Below are positions 1 to 7,232 of a DNA stretch of 8,209 nt, piece by piece; within the stretch, counting starts at the first letter, position 1; the number at the start of each line of letters is the position of its first letter. The position numbers and the translations under genes were made by a program. Origin of the DNA: Chitinophagaceae bacterium. GTDB lineage: Bacteria; Bacteroidota; Bacteroidia; Chitinophagales; Chitinophagaceae. Below the pieces are notes generated by a model. That model was not told where the DNA came from, made no database searches, and saw only the letters and a program-made list of their open reading frames with translations. Location: NCBI GenBank assembly GCA_017853235.1, contig JAFMJX010000079.1:1-8209 (forward strand), given 5' to 3'.

Positions 1-2
1 AC

Positions 3-140
3 CCTAGTTATATGATCCCCTCCTTCTTCCATCCTAAAATGACTCCTTTTGTGGCTCTTTATAAAAACGGGAGTTTGGTAAAAGTATATGATAAAGGGGC
101 AGATATTTTCGACTTTATCAAAATAATAGAAGGCAAATAG
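3..140 (+). CDS. C-terminal fragment of a probable thioredoxin-fold (redoxin/TlpA-like) protein
   Basis: An open frame enters from the left edge and stops at TAG 138-140, giving the last 45 residues of a protein whose start lies outside the window. The residues read PSYMIPSFFHPKMTPFVALY, then KNGSLVKVYDKGADIFDFIK and a short tail IIEGK. The layout resembles the C-terminal half of a thioredoxin fold: a Thr-Pro in the cis-proline position (MTP, residues 13-15 of the fragment), a beta strand (FVALY), a KNG turn, a second strand (LVKVY) and a final helix. The N-terminal CXXC motif, if there is one, is not visible, so whether this is a thiol reductase, a peroxiredoxin or a redox-inactive relative cannot be told. 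The mdh promoter box begins 2 bp after the stop. Frame and stop are certain; the family is tentative. Confidence 0.5.
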   Translation, partial: PSYMIPSFFHPKMTPFVALYKNGSLVKVYDKGADIFDFIKIIEGK

Positions 141-141
141 C

Positions 142-149
142 TAACTTTG
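142..149 (+). promoter_or_regulatory. Bacteroidota-type -7 promoter element for mdh
   Basis: TAACTTTG is an exact match to the Bacteroidota sigma-factor -7 consensus TAnnTTTG. It lies just after the stop of the upstream fragment and 40 bp before the mdh ATG, predicting a leader of roughly 35 nt. No good TTTG -33 element is present at the expected distance; the nearest candidate is a weak TTTA at 114-117. This suggests mdh is transcribed separately from the upstream gene. Confidence 0.5.
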
Positions 150-189
150 CCCCGTAAAAATTTTACTTACTTATTTTAAATTCATTGAT

Positions 190-1119
190 ATGAAAATTAC
201 AGTTGTTGGCGCAGGAGCAGTTGGTGCAACATGTGCAGATAATATTGCCCGTAAGGAATTAGCCACCGAATTAGTTTTATTAGATATTAAAGAAGGATTT
301 GCTGAAGGAAAAGCACAAGACATGATGCAGACAGCAGCCTTATTAGGATTTGACACTCGCATTTCAGGTTCAACAAATGATTATTCAAAAACTGCGAATT
401 CAGATGTTGTAGTTATCACTTCTGGCTTACCACGCAAACCAGGGATGACACGTGAAGAATTAATTGGCACCAATGCAGGTATTGTAAAAGGTGTTTGTGA
501 AAATATTTTGAAATTTTCTCCAAATGCAATCATTATAGTGATTAGTAATCCAATGGATACAATGACTTATTTAGCATTGCAATCTACTGGCTTGCCTAAG
601 AATAGAATTATTGGAATGGGTGGTACTTTAGATAGCGCTCGTTTCAAATATCAATTAAGCACCCACTTAAATTGTAGCCCTGCCGATTTAAACGCATTAG
701 TAGTAGGCGGACATGGCGATACTACCATGATTCCATTAATTAAACATGCTACCTGGAACAGCATCCCTGTAACTAATTTCTTAAATGCAGAACAACAAGA
801 AAAAGTAATAGCAGACACCATGGTAGGCGGTGCCACATTAACTAAATTACTGGGTACTTCAGCTTGGTATGCACCAGGTGCAGCAGGAGCAGCATTAGTA
901 GAAAGCATTGTAAGAGATGAGAAAAAATTATTTACTTGCTGCGTTAGCTTAAATGGCGAATACGGGCAATCTGATATTTGCTTAGGCGTTCCGGTTGTTA
1001 TTGGAAAAAATGGATGGGAAAAAATTGTTGAAATGAATTTATCTGCCGATGAACAAGCAGCATTCAACAAAAGTGCAGATGCCGTAAGAAACATGAACGA
1101 TGTTCTAAAAACTTTATAG
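190..1119 (+). CDS. mdh: NAD-dependent malate dehydrogenase, LDH-like type
   Basis: This is a cytoplasmic enzyme that interconverts malate and oxaloacetate with NAD in the TCA cycle. The 309-residue length is normal for the LDH-like (MDH type 3) family. The Rossmann motif GAGAVG is at residues 7-12, and Asp32 at the end of the second strand favours NAD over NADP. The mobile substrate loop reads PRKPGMTR (81-88), with Arg82 and Arg88. Arg82 occupies the position that is Gln in lactate dehydrogenases, so malate dehydrogenase is the better call. Asn120 lies in SNP. Asp148 and Arg151 of LDSARF, together with His175 in GGHGDT, complete the catalytic set. The ATG start places the nucleotide-binding strand at residue 3, as expected, and no Shine-Dalgarno sequence is visible. 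It appears monocistronic, with its own -7 box and a downstream hairpin. Every key residue is intact. Confidence 0.95.
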   Translation: MKITVVGAGAVGATCADNIARKELATELVLLDIKEGFAEGKAQDMMQTAALLGFDTRISGSTNDYSKTANSDVVVITSGLPRKPGMTREELIGTNAGIVKGVCENILKFSPNAIIIVISNPMDTMTYLALQSTGLPKNRIIGMGGTLDSARFKYQLSTHLNCSPADLNALVVGGHGDTTMIPLIKHATWNSIPVTNFLNAEQQEKVIADTMVGGATLTKLLGTSAWYAPGAAGAALVESIVRDEKKLFTCCVSLNGEYGQSDICLGVPVVIGKNGWEKIVEMNLSADEQAAFNKSADAVRNMNDVLKTL

Positions 1120-1152
1120 CACCTTAAAATAAGCACCGAATTATTTTATATA

Positions 1153-1185
1153 GAAGCCTCGCATAAGCGGGGCTTCTTGGTTTTA
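1153..1185 (+). terminator. Rho-independent terminator of mdh, between convergent genes
   Basis: A 10-bp stem (1153-1162 with 1167-1176, one G-T wobble) closes an ATAA tetraloop and is followed by the T-rich stretch TTGGTTTTA. It lies 33 bp after the mdh stop. On the minus strand the same hairpin is downstream of the glycosyltransferase gene and could end that transcript too, but its minus-strand tail (TATATAAAAT) is a poor T-tract. Bidirectional use is possible but less certain. Confidence 0.75.
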
Positions 1186-1207
1186 TGGACGATACTCAAT
1201 AAACTAT

Positions 1208-2206
1208 TTATGAAATAAAATACGCATTTACTTTTTGGGCAATTACTGAAAGGTTTTGATGACGCATACAAGCAAAATGGCCTTGCGGGCATACTTTAGT
1301 TCCATAATTAGAACAAGGTTGGCAAGATAATTGAGGCACTATGGCATTTGTATACATGTCTTGAACAGCCAAGTCCTTAGGGTAATATGGCTCCACTTGT
1401 AAGGCAGGAGATGTCGCGCCCCATATAGCAACTGTTTTTTTATGAAAAGCACAAGCAATATATAAAAATCCGGTATCATGTGATACTACCGTTTTTGACT
1501 GTTGCACTAATAATGCAGATTCGTGCAAATTAAATTTACCACATGCATTATAAATTTTAATAGGATTCACCAAAGCCACTTGATCTCCCATACTTGCATC
1601 TTCTTTACCTCCTATTAAAACAATGGGATAGGTAATAAGGTGACACAATTGTCGCAATTGTTCGAGCGGTAATTTTTTGGTAGCAAAGGAAGCCCCTATC
1701 ACAAATGCTACATATCCAGCTTGATGTGCTGTAGGTATCTCTTTAGAAGATAAAGACACATTTTTAGGAACAAAATGATCCAACCCTTTGCCATCATCAA
1801 CTACTCCTAGGGTTTTTAAAGTATCCAAACATCTATCTGAAATATGCCTCTTAGGCATGAAATTAAAATGCCATTTAGTAAGAAGTAATTTTTGGATACT
1901 TAATTTTTGATAGGTTAAAGCTGGGACTCCTAAGGATTTTTTAATTTTAAAAGTTCTAAAGTTGTTGTGTAAATCAATGATATAATCAAACTTAATTTCC
2001 TTGAAGGAATCAACAAGTTGAGATAAATTATCATTAAAGTAATGAAAGTGATCAATATAAGGATTGGCTTCAGTAACAGCTTTCATTGAAGTCTTGGTAA
2101 GAAAATGTATCTCTGCGTTTGGTATTTGTAATTTGGCGCAACGTATGGCAGGAGTCGTAAAAACGATATCACCAATGGAAGAAAAACGGATGAATAATAA
2201 ACGCAT
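1208..2206 (-). CDS. GT9-family glycosyltransferase (ADP-heptose:LPS heptosyltransferase-like)
   Basis: This 332-residue protein has the two-domain GT-B layout of glycosyltransferase family 9 (WaaC/WaaF/RfaF-like), which adds heptose or related sugars to lipopolysaccharide core on the cytoplasmic face of the inner membrane. The N-terminal motif IRFSSIGDIVFTTPAIR (6-22) is diagnostic; Asp13 matches the proposed catalytic base of WaaC. The C-terminal nucleotide-sugar domain has IGASFATKKLP (170-180), the strand VLIGG (196-200) and the signature SHDTGFLYIACAF (242-254), followed by AIWGATSP. A cysteine cluster (Cys295, Cys298, Cys306, Cys313) ends the protein, as in many GT9 members. Tyr249 replaces the His usual in the DTGxxH signature. 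It is the last gene of the minus-strand cluster, 11 bp after the MFS stop. The family is secure; the donor and acceptor sugars are not known. Confidence 0.88.
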   Translation of the reverse strand: MRLLFIRFSSIGDIVFTTPAIRCAKLQIPNAEIHFLTKTSMKAVTEANPYIDHFHYFNDNLSQLVDSFKEIKFDYIIDLHNNFRTFKIKKSLGVPALTYQKLSIQKLLLTKWHFNFMPKRHISDRCLDTLKTLGVVDDGKGLDHFVPKNVSLSSKEIPTAHQAGYVAFVIGASFATKKLPLEQLRQLCHLITYPIVLIGGKEDASMGDQVALVNPIKIYNACGKFNLHESALLVQQSKTVVSHDTGFLYIACAFHKKTVAIWGATSPALQVEPYYPKDLAVQDMYTNAIVPQLSCQPCSNYGTKVCPQGHFACMRHQNLSVIAQKVNAYFIS

Positions 2207-2217
2207 AATAAATAAAA

Positions 2218-3480
2218 CTAAGGCAAAGGATGATCGTTTTCTAAATAATCTAAATCCTTATGATAAGTTTCTTCGGTATAGTAAAATGCAATTAAGGTAA
2301 CCAACATGATAATGCCCCCAGTGAACATGCCGCTTTGGACTATATTCCACCCCATTTGCTTTTGCAAAATATCCAAAAATAAAAAATTAATTAAGGGTAA
2401 AGCACCGCGAACCATGTTAGGAATCGTAGTAGCAGCGGTCGCTCTTAAGTTGGTTCCAAATTGTTCAGCTGCCATTTGATTAAAAATGGCCCAAAAGCCC
2501 GTACTAAACCCCATAAAAGCACAAATCATATACATGCGACTATCATTATTATTGTAAGGGCTAAAAAAAGCAATCATTCCAATAATGCTTAATGAATAAA
2601 ATAACAACAACGCTTTTTTTCGACTCTTAAAATATTGACTTATGTAGCCTATCAATAAATCTCCAATCGCTATTCCAACATAGGCAAGCATTATGGACCT
2701 GCCTGAGTCTATTAAATTAATGCCATATAAAGTGCTCGCAAACTTATTACTATAATTCACCATTACTCCTATTACAAACCAAGTAGGTAAGCCAATTAAA
2801 ATTGCTTTAATATATTTTTTAAATCGAGCACTATTATTAAAAAACATTAAAAAATTTCCTTTGTCTATATGAGCCAACTTTGCCGATTCAAACATAAAAG
2901 ATTCTGCTACACGTACACGAAGAATTAATAAAAAGAATCCAAGCACCCCGCCAATTTGATAACATAATCTCCAATCATTGGTAAACTTAAATGTAAAATA
3001 AGCAAATACGGCCCCAAATAGTCCAATTCCAGCAACCATAGAAGTTCCAATTCCTCTTTTGTTTTTAGGCAACATCTCGGATACTAGTGTAATGCCTGCT
3101 CCTAATTCACCGGCCAAACCAATTCCACCGATAAAACGGCAATAAGCATACTGATCAACATTTTGAACAAAGGATGTTAAAATATTTGCTAATGAATATA
3201 ATAAGATAGACCCAAACAACACTTTTAAACGTCCTTTTTTATCACCTAACACCCCCCACAAAATGCCACCAATTAATAAACCAGACATTTGCCAGTTAAT
3301 AATATGTGCACTATCCACAATTATTGTCTCCATGGTAGATCCAATACTTAATACACTGGGCTGACGTACAATCGTAAATAGGAGTAAATCATACACATCT
3401 ACAAAATAGCCAAGTGCCGCTACAAATACAGGCAATGATAATAATCCAATTTGTTTTGGGGTGGTCATGTGTGAGCTCAT
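2218..3480 (-). CDS. MFS transporter, sugar/metabolite:H+ symporter-like
   Basis: This 420-residue inner-membrane protein has about 12 hydrophobic segments, the normal size for the major facilitator superfamily. The loop after TM2 carries the MFS motif GDKKGRLKVL (79-88). The TM4 region reads RFIGGIGLAGELGAG (115-129) and continues through Glu135 to PKNKRG (138-143), the pattern seen in sugar porters and metabolite:H+ symporters. TM1 contains two acidic residues, Asp28 and Asp31, which could take part in proton coupling. A second basic loop (KSRKK, 285-289) marks the equivalent TM8-TM9 position. The ATG at 3480 is used here; Met5 (3468) is an equally plausible start. The substrate cannot be read from the sequence. 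The gene starts 44 bp after the DedA stop and ends 11 bp before the glycosyltransferase start, so co-transcription is likely. Confidence 0.85.
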   Translation of the reverse strand: MSSHMTTPKQIGLLSLPVFVAALGYFVDVYDLLLFTIVRQPSVLSIGSTMETIIVDSAHIINWQMSGLLIGGILWGVLGDKKGRLKVLFGSILLYSLANILTSFVQNVDQYAYCRFIGGIGLAGELGAGITLVSEMLPKNKRGIGTSMVAGIGLFGAVFAYFTFKFTNDWRLCYQIGGVLGFFLLILRVRVAESFMFESAKLAHIDKGNFLMFFNNSARFKKYIKAILIGLPTWFVIGVMVNYSNKFASTLYGINLIDSGRSIMLAYVGIAIGDLLIGYISQYFKSRKKALLLFYSLSIIGMIAFFSPYNNNDSRMYMICAFMGFSTGFWAIFNQMAAEQFGTNLRATAATTIPNMVRGALPLINFLFLDILQKQMGWNIVQSGMFTGGIIMLVTLIAFYYTEETYHKDLDYLENDHPLP

Positions 3481-3524
3481 AATAGTTCAAACTTGAAATG
3501 GTTAATTTTACTTTTGGAAGTTTT

Positions 3525-4196
3525 TTATAATTTACTAGAACGGTGTGTGATTACTTTAACAATTACCGGTGCAGTGGTCACAAATACTATTCCCAACACA
3601 ATTACTTCTAAATGCTTTTTTAAATCAAATTGAAAATGATTTAAAATCCAAGATTGCAAAAAGTGTCCAGCACAAAGCATACTAGCCACCCAAGTGACAC
3701 TTCCAACAACGTTAAAATAATAAAATTTCTTTTTATCCATTTGCACAATTCCAGCTACAATAGGCGCAAAAGTGCGCACAATTGGAATAAATCGAGCAAT
3801 AACAATGGCACGACCTCCATGTTTTTCATAAAATTCCTGTGCTTGAATTAAATATTTTTGCTTGAACAACATATTGTCTTTCCAATCATACATAGCAGGG
3901 CCTACGTTTTTGCCAATCATATATCCCACAAAGTTTCCTATAACACCTGCAACCGAAATGAAAGAAAATAAAATAACCAAATTAAGCCATTCATTTTGTG
4001 TCACATAAATTTGTGAAGCCAAAGGCATACTATATATACCTGCAACAAATAATAAACTATCTCCTGGCAAAAAGAAACCAAAAAATAAACCTGTTTCAGC
4101 AAACACAACAAATAACAATAACCACAAGCCTCCATGTTCAATATAAAACTGAGGTTGCAATAATTGACTCCAATGAAACACTTCAAGTAATGTCAT
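3525..4196 (-). CDS. DedA family integral membrane protein (VTT domain)
   Basis: This 223-residue protein belongs to the DedA/SNARE-associated (VTT) family. Family members act in envelope homeostasis, including undecaprenyl-phosphate or phospholipid translocation, and often depend on the proton motive force. The first re-entrant region is FAETGLFFGFFLPGDSLLF (32-50), with the conserved Glu34 and Asp46. The second is FYEKHGGRAIVIARFIPIVR (122-141), continuing through Thr142 and Pro145 to AGIVQM. Arg135 and Arg141 match the two essential arginines described for E. coli YqjA. Length and motif order are typical. It starts 10 bp after the stop of the symporter gene. Its lipid substrate cannot be predicted from sequence, although a glycosyltransferase in the same cluster fits an envelope role. 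Confidence 0.9.
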   Translation of the reverse strand: MTLLEVFHWSQLLQPQFYIEHGGLWLLLFVVFAETGLFFGFFLPGDSLLFVAGIYSMPLASQIYVTQNEWLNLVILFSFISVAGVIGNFVGYMIGKNVGPAMYDWKDNMLFKQKYLIQAQEFYEKHGGRAIVIARFIPIVRTFAPIVAGIVQMDKKKFYYFNVVGSVTWVASMLCAGHFLQSWILNHFQFDLKKHLEVIVLGIVFVTTAPVIVKVITHRSSKL

Positions 4197-4206
4197 GTTG
4201 TATTAT

Positions 4207-5454
4207 TTATACTTTTTCAGGATTTTCAAGCGCCCCTTCCCATTTACTAACCACGGTAGTTGCTAAACTATTACCCAATACATTGGTAGCCGAGCGAAAC
4301 ATATCACAAAAATGATCAATTGGCAAAATCAACGCAATGCCCTCGGGGGGTATATGAAACATAGCACAAGTTGCAGTAACCACCACTAGAGAGGCACGAG
4401 GCACCCCAGCAATGCCTTTGCTTGTTAGCATTAATACAATTAACATGGTAAGCTGTGTTCCAACATCCAAATGAATACCATAAGCTTGCGCAATTGCAAT
4501 ACTTGCAAAAGTCATATACATCATACTGCCATCTAAATTAAATGAATATCCTAACGGTAAAATGAAGGAAACAATTTTATCCTTGCAACCAAATTTCTCT
4601 AACTCTTCGGTTAATTTAGGGAAAACGGCTTCACTGCTTGTTGTACTAAATGCAATGACTAATGGAGAAGTGATACGTTTTAATAAAGAAGGAATACGAT
4701 TGCGTAAAACAAGATATCCAACTGCCAATAAAAACACCCATAAAGTTCCAATACCCATTAAGAAGTAAAGTAAATATTTTCCATAAAAAATAAATATTGC
4801 CAACCCTTTTGTTGCAATCACTGCAGCGATTGCTCCAAAAACACCCAAAGGTGCAAAGTTCATGACATATCCCACCATTTTAAGTATTATATGAGATACT
4901 GTTTCTAATGCTTTTGTAAATCCTTTCGCCGAATCACCCATAGCTGCTGCAGCTACTCCAAAAAAGATACTAAATATGACAATTTGCAAGATTTCATTAT
5001 TGGCCATGGCCTCAAACATACTTTTAGGAAATACATGTTCCACAAAATTGATGATGCTAAAGGTTTGTGTTTTACCCATTACATCTTTAGCGCCATTTAA
5101 ATCTGCATTACTCAAATCAATTCCTAAACCAGGCTTAAAAATATTCACTAAAACCAGACCAATTAATAAACTCATTAGAGATGCAGTGATAAACCAAATC
5201 ATCGCTTTTCCACCCACTCTGCCCACTGTTTTTAGGTCGCCCAGCTTAGCAATACCCACAACCAATGTGGTAAATACTAGCGGTGCAATGATCATTTGCA
5301 CCAATCTCAAAAATATGGTTGTTAAAAGCTTGATGTTTTTTGAAAAACTATCAATGGTAGCAGCTTCTGCATTTTCATGCACAAAGTATCCTAAAATAGC
5401 ACCTGCAATCATTGCAATTACAATGTATACTGTAAGTAAGTTTGATTTTTTCAT
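4207..5454 (-). CDS. Dicarboxylate/amino acid:cation symporter (DAACS family), probably glutamate/aspartate
   Basis: This 415-residue inner-membrane carrier belongs to the glutamate/C4-dicarboxylate symporter family (GltP, GltPh, DctA). The ATG at 5454 (MKKSNLLTVY) is chosen because the frame extends further upstream only to a TTG at 5475 and the lysines suit a cytoplasmic N-terminus. Hairpin 1 carries the Ser/Thr-rich AFSTTSSEAVFP (268-279). TM7 has NLDGS (306-310) in place of the classic NMDGT. Hairpin 2 has SKGIAGVPR (345-353). TM8 reads IDHFCDMFRSATNVLGNSLA, with Asp380, Asp384, Arg387, Asn391 and Asn395. By alignment to GltPh, Asp384 contacts the substrate amino group and Arg387 its side-chain carboxylate, which favours aspartate/glutamate over succinate-type substrates. 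Asn395 sits where GltPh has a Na+-ligand Asp. It is the first gene of the minus-strand cluster. Confidence 0.9.
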   Translation of the reverse strand: MKKSNLLTVYIVIAMIAGAILGYFVHENAEAATIDSFSKNIKLLTTIFLRLVQMIIAPLVFTTLVVGIAKLGDLKTVGRVGGKAMIWFITASLMSLLIGLVLVNIFKPGLGIDLSNADLNGAKDVMGKTQTFSIINFVEHVFPKSMFEAMANNEILQIVIFSIFFGVAAAAMGDSAKGFTKALETVSHIILKMVGYVMNFAPLGVFGAIAAVIATKGLAIFIFYGKYLLYFLMGIGTLWVFLLAVGYLVLRNRIPSLLKRITSPLVIAFSTTSSEAVFPKLTEELEKFGCKDKIVSFILPLGYSFNLDGSMMYMTFASIAIAQAYGIHLDVGTQLTMLIVLMLTSKGIAGVPRASLVVVTATCAMFHIPPEGIALILPIDHFCDMFRSATNVLGNSLATTVVSKWEGALENPEKV

Positions 5455-5644
5455 AGCATTATTAGTGATATGCAATATAAGACTTAAGTATTAAAAAAAT
5501 ACGACCCCTAGTTACTGGATTTTCATCAAAAAGCATGGTTTTTTTGCGAAAAAAGTGCTATTTTCCAATCTAAATTGTAACCCAAAAACAATGAGCTCAA
5601 AAACAACACCTTGTTTTTGAATTGAAAAACGAAACCAAATAACT
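5455..5644. promoter_or_regulatory. Divergent promoter region between the symporter cluster and the APC permease
   Basis: This 190-bp A/T-rich gap separates two divergently transcribed amino-acid transporter genes, so it must hold promoters for both. It has no exact TAnnTTTG. Three copies of the one-mismatch form TGTTTTTG are present: on the plus strand at 5612-5619, and on the minus strand at 5583-5590 and 5598-5605. The plus copy and the nearer minus copy form a 9-bp perfect inverted repeat (5597-5605 with 5612-5620, 6-nt centre). A second, imperfect A/T dyad spans 5532-5559 (AGCA and a T-run facing an A-run and TGCT). Their use as -7 elements or operators is inferred. Confidence 0.4.
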
Positions 5645-7135
5645 ATGAGTTTATTTAGAAAAAAAGACCTATCTGCAATGTTAGCACAAGCTGATGATGG
5701 CGGAAAAGGTTTAAAACGCACTTTAGGTGCCGGAAATTTAATTGCCTTAGGCGTAGGAGCTATTATTGGAGCCGGGCTTTTTGTAAGAACTGCTGCTGCA
5801 GCTGGACAAGCTGCAGGACCTGCTGTTACTTTATCCTTTATTGTAGCGGCTATTGGTTGTGCTTTTGCAGGTTTATGTTATGCTGAGTTTGCTGCGATGA
5901 TCCCAATTTCAGGAAGTGCATATGCTTATTCTTATGTTACTATGGGTGAAACCGTGGCTTGGATTATTGGCTGGGCCTTAATCATGGAATATGCATTAGG
6001 TGCTGCAACAGTATCTATTGCTTGGAGTGAATATTTAAATAAACTGCTTGGGGGAGGCATTCCTTATGAATGGAGCCACTCCCCTTTAGAAAGTATTACT
6101 GATACATCTGGCGTATTACATCATGGAATTATTAATGCCCCTGCATTAGTTATTTTATTATTGTTGACTTTATTGTTAATTAAAGGTACTCAAGAATCTG
6201 CCATTGTAAATGCCATTATTGTATTCATCAAAGTGGCCATTGTAATTTTATTCATCGTTTTAGGATGGCAATTTATTCGCCCCGAAAATCATACTCCTTA
6301 TATGATTCCAGCAAATCAACCTCCTTTGATTGATGCTTCTGGAAAAGTGATTGCCGATTACTCTGGTGTTTTCAAACATGGTTGGGGTGGCGTATTAGGT
6401 GGTGCTGCAATCGTGTTTTTTGCATTCATTGGTTTTGATGCTGTATCCACTGCTGCTCAAGAAGCAAAAAATCCAAAACGCGATATGCCAATTGGTATAT
6501 TAGGTTCATTAGTGGTTTGTACTATCCTTTATATTTTATTTGGTCATGTATTAACAGGAGTAGCAAGTTGGAAGGATTTTGTAGATCCTTTAAAAGGACG
6601 TGAAGCTTCTGTAGCATATGCAATTTCAACCTATATGACTGGATACGGCTGGCTAGCCACTGCAGTAACAGTTGCAATTTTAGCAGGTTTTTCATCTGTT
6701 ATTTTAGTAATGTTAATGGGTCAGTCTCGTGTATTCTACTCAATGGCAAATGATGGTTTGTTGCCAAAAGTGTTTTCTGACTTACATCCTAAATTTAGAA
6801 CTCCATATAAATCCAACTGGATTTTATTTGTATTCGTAGGAGGATTCGCTGCATTTGTTCCAGGCAGTGTTGCAGGTGATTTAACTTCATTTGGAACTTT
6901 GTTCGCTTTCGTTTTAGTAAGTGCTGGCATTTGGATTTTACGTGTTAAATCTCCCGAAATGGCACGTCCATTTAAAACACCATTGGTGCCATTGGTTCCC
7001 ATTTTAGGTGCTATCATTTGTCTTGCAATGATTTTTGCTCTAGATGCTCAAACCTTAAAAGTAGCATTTGGCTGGATGGCTTTAGGCTTAATAGTTTACT
7101 TCTTATATGGCCGTAAACACAGCAAGTTGAACTAA
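5645..7135 (+). CDS. APC superfamily amino acid permease, cationic amino acid transporter (CAT) type
   Basis: This 496-residue inner-membrane transporter has about 12 membrane segments after a charged N-terminal tail. TM1 carries the broken-helix signature GVGAIIGAGLFV (36-47), which binds the substrate backbone in the APC fold. It is followed by YAEFAAMIPISGSAYAYSY (79-97) and GWALIMEYALG (109-119), both characteristic of the CAT/YfnA-like subgroup (TC 2.A.3.3). TM6 and the next loop contain FFAFIGFDAVSTAAQEAKNP (258-277), and GQSRVFYSMANDGLLP (359-374) is the usual TM8-TM9 loop motif. Lys196 in TM5 (VFIKVAIV) matches the lysine that fills the Na2 site in ApcT, suggesting proton-coupled, sodium-independent uptake. 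The substrate is an amino acid; basic residues are not assured. It is monocistronic, divergent from the symporter cluster and closed by a strong terminator. The ATG start has an A-rich leader. Confidence 0.9.
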   Translation: MSLFRKKDLSAMLAQADDGGKGLKRTLGAGNLIALGVGAIIGAGLFVRTAAAAGQAAGPAVTLSFIVAAIGCAFAGLCYAEFAAMIPISGSAYAYSYVTMGETVAWIIGWALIMEYALGAATVSIAWSEYLNKLLGGGIPYEWSHSPLESITDTSGVLHHGIINAPALVILLLLTLLLIKGTQESAIVNAIIVFIKVAIVILFIVLGWQFIRPENHTPYMIPANQPPLIDASGKVIADYSGVFKHGWGGVLGGAAIVFFAFIGFDAVSTAAQEAKNPKRDMPIGILGSLVVCTILYILFGHVLTGVASWKDFVDPLKGREASVAYAISTYMTGYGWLATAVTVAILAGFSSVILVMLMGQSRVFYSMANDGLLPKVFSDLHPKFRTPYKSNWILFVFVGGFAAFVPGSVAGDLTSFGTLFAFVLVSAGIWILRVKSPEMARPFKTPLVPLVPILGAIICLAMIFALDAQTLKVAFGWMALGLIVYFLYGRKHSKLN

Positions 7136-7160
7136 TCCTAATTACCGGATTCAATATTTT

Positions 7161-7201
7161 AAGAGTCCCGTCCCGAAGTATCGGGACGGGACTCTTTTTT
7201 T
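7161..7201 (+). terminator. Strong GC-rich rho-independent terminator of the permease gene
   Basis: A perfect 16-bp stem (7161-7176 with 7181-7196) closes the tetraloop AGTA, and the T-tract runs over 7195-7201. It lies 25 bp after the permease stop. The core TCCCGAAGTATCGGGA is itself nearly palindromic and far more GC-rich than its surroundings. It should insulate yebC from permease transcription. On the minus strand no gene reads into it within this window. Confidence 0.93.
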
Positions 7202-7203
7202 AC

Positions 7204-7211
7204 TATTTTTG
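7204..7211 (+). promoter_or_regulatory. Bacteroidota-type -7 promoter element for yebC
   Basis: TATTTTTG is an exact match to TAnnTTTG, 21 bp upstream of the chosen yebC ATG, and predicts a leader of only about 15 nt. It starts 2 bp after the terminator T-tract, so the -33 region would fall inside the terminator's right arm, where no TTTG is present. Its last three bases (TTG, 7209-7211) could be mistaken for a start codon. Confidence 0.5.
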
Positions 7212-7232
7212 CAGACCTTAAATAACTCAACT

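Noticed and set aside
2..10. CCCTAGTTA shared with 5506-5514
   Set aside because: It is too short to be meaningful, one copy is within coding sequence, and flanks do not match.
651..1136. 161-residue reading frame antisense to mdh
   Set aside because: It lies almost entirely opposite a clear mdh with every catalytic residue; the low-complexity Ser/Ala/Pro composition is typical of a shadow frame.
5455..5475. TTG start extending the DAACS symporter by seven residues
   Set aside because: The ATG at 5454 gives a normal-length protein with a typical lysine-rich cytoplasmic start; the extension adds no family sequence.
4976..5494. 172-residue plus-strand frame opposite the symporter gene
   Set aside because: It is a shadow of a well-supported membrane protein, with no recognisable domain.
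5512..5721. 69-residue minus-strand frame across the divergent gap and the permease start
   Set aside because: It overlaps the permease N-terminus, and its sequence (Phe/Lys-rich) reflects the A/T-rich promoter region; no family resemblance or start signal.
7209..7232. TTG start giving YebC eight extra N-terminal residues
   Set aside because: The TTG is the end of an exact TAnnTTTG promoter box, and the family begins at MGR, encoded by the ATG at 7233.
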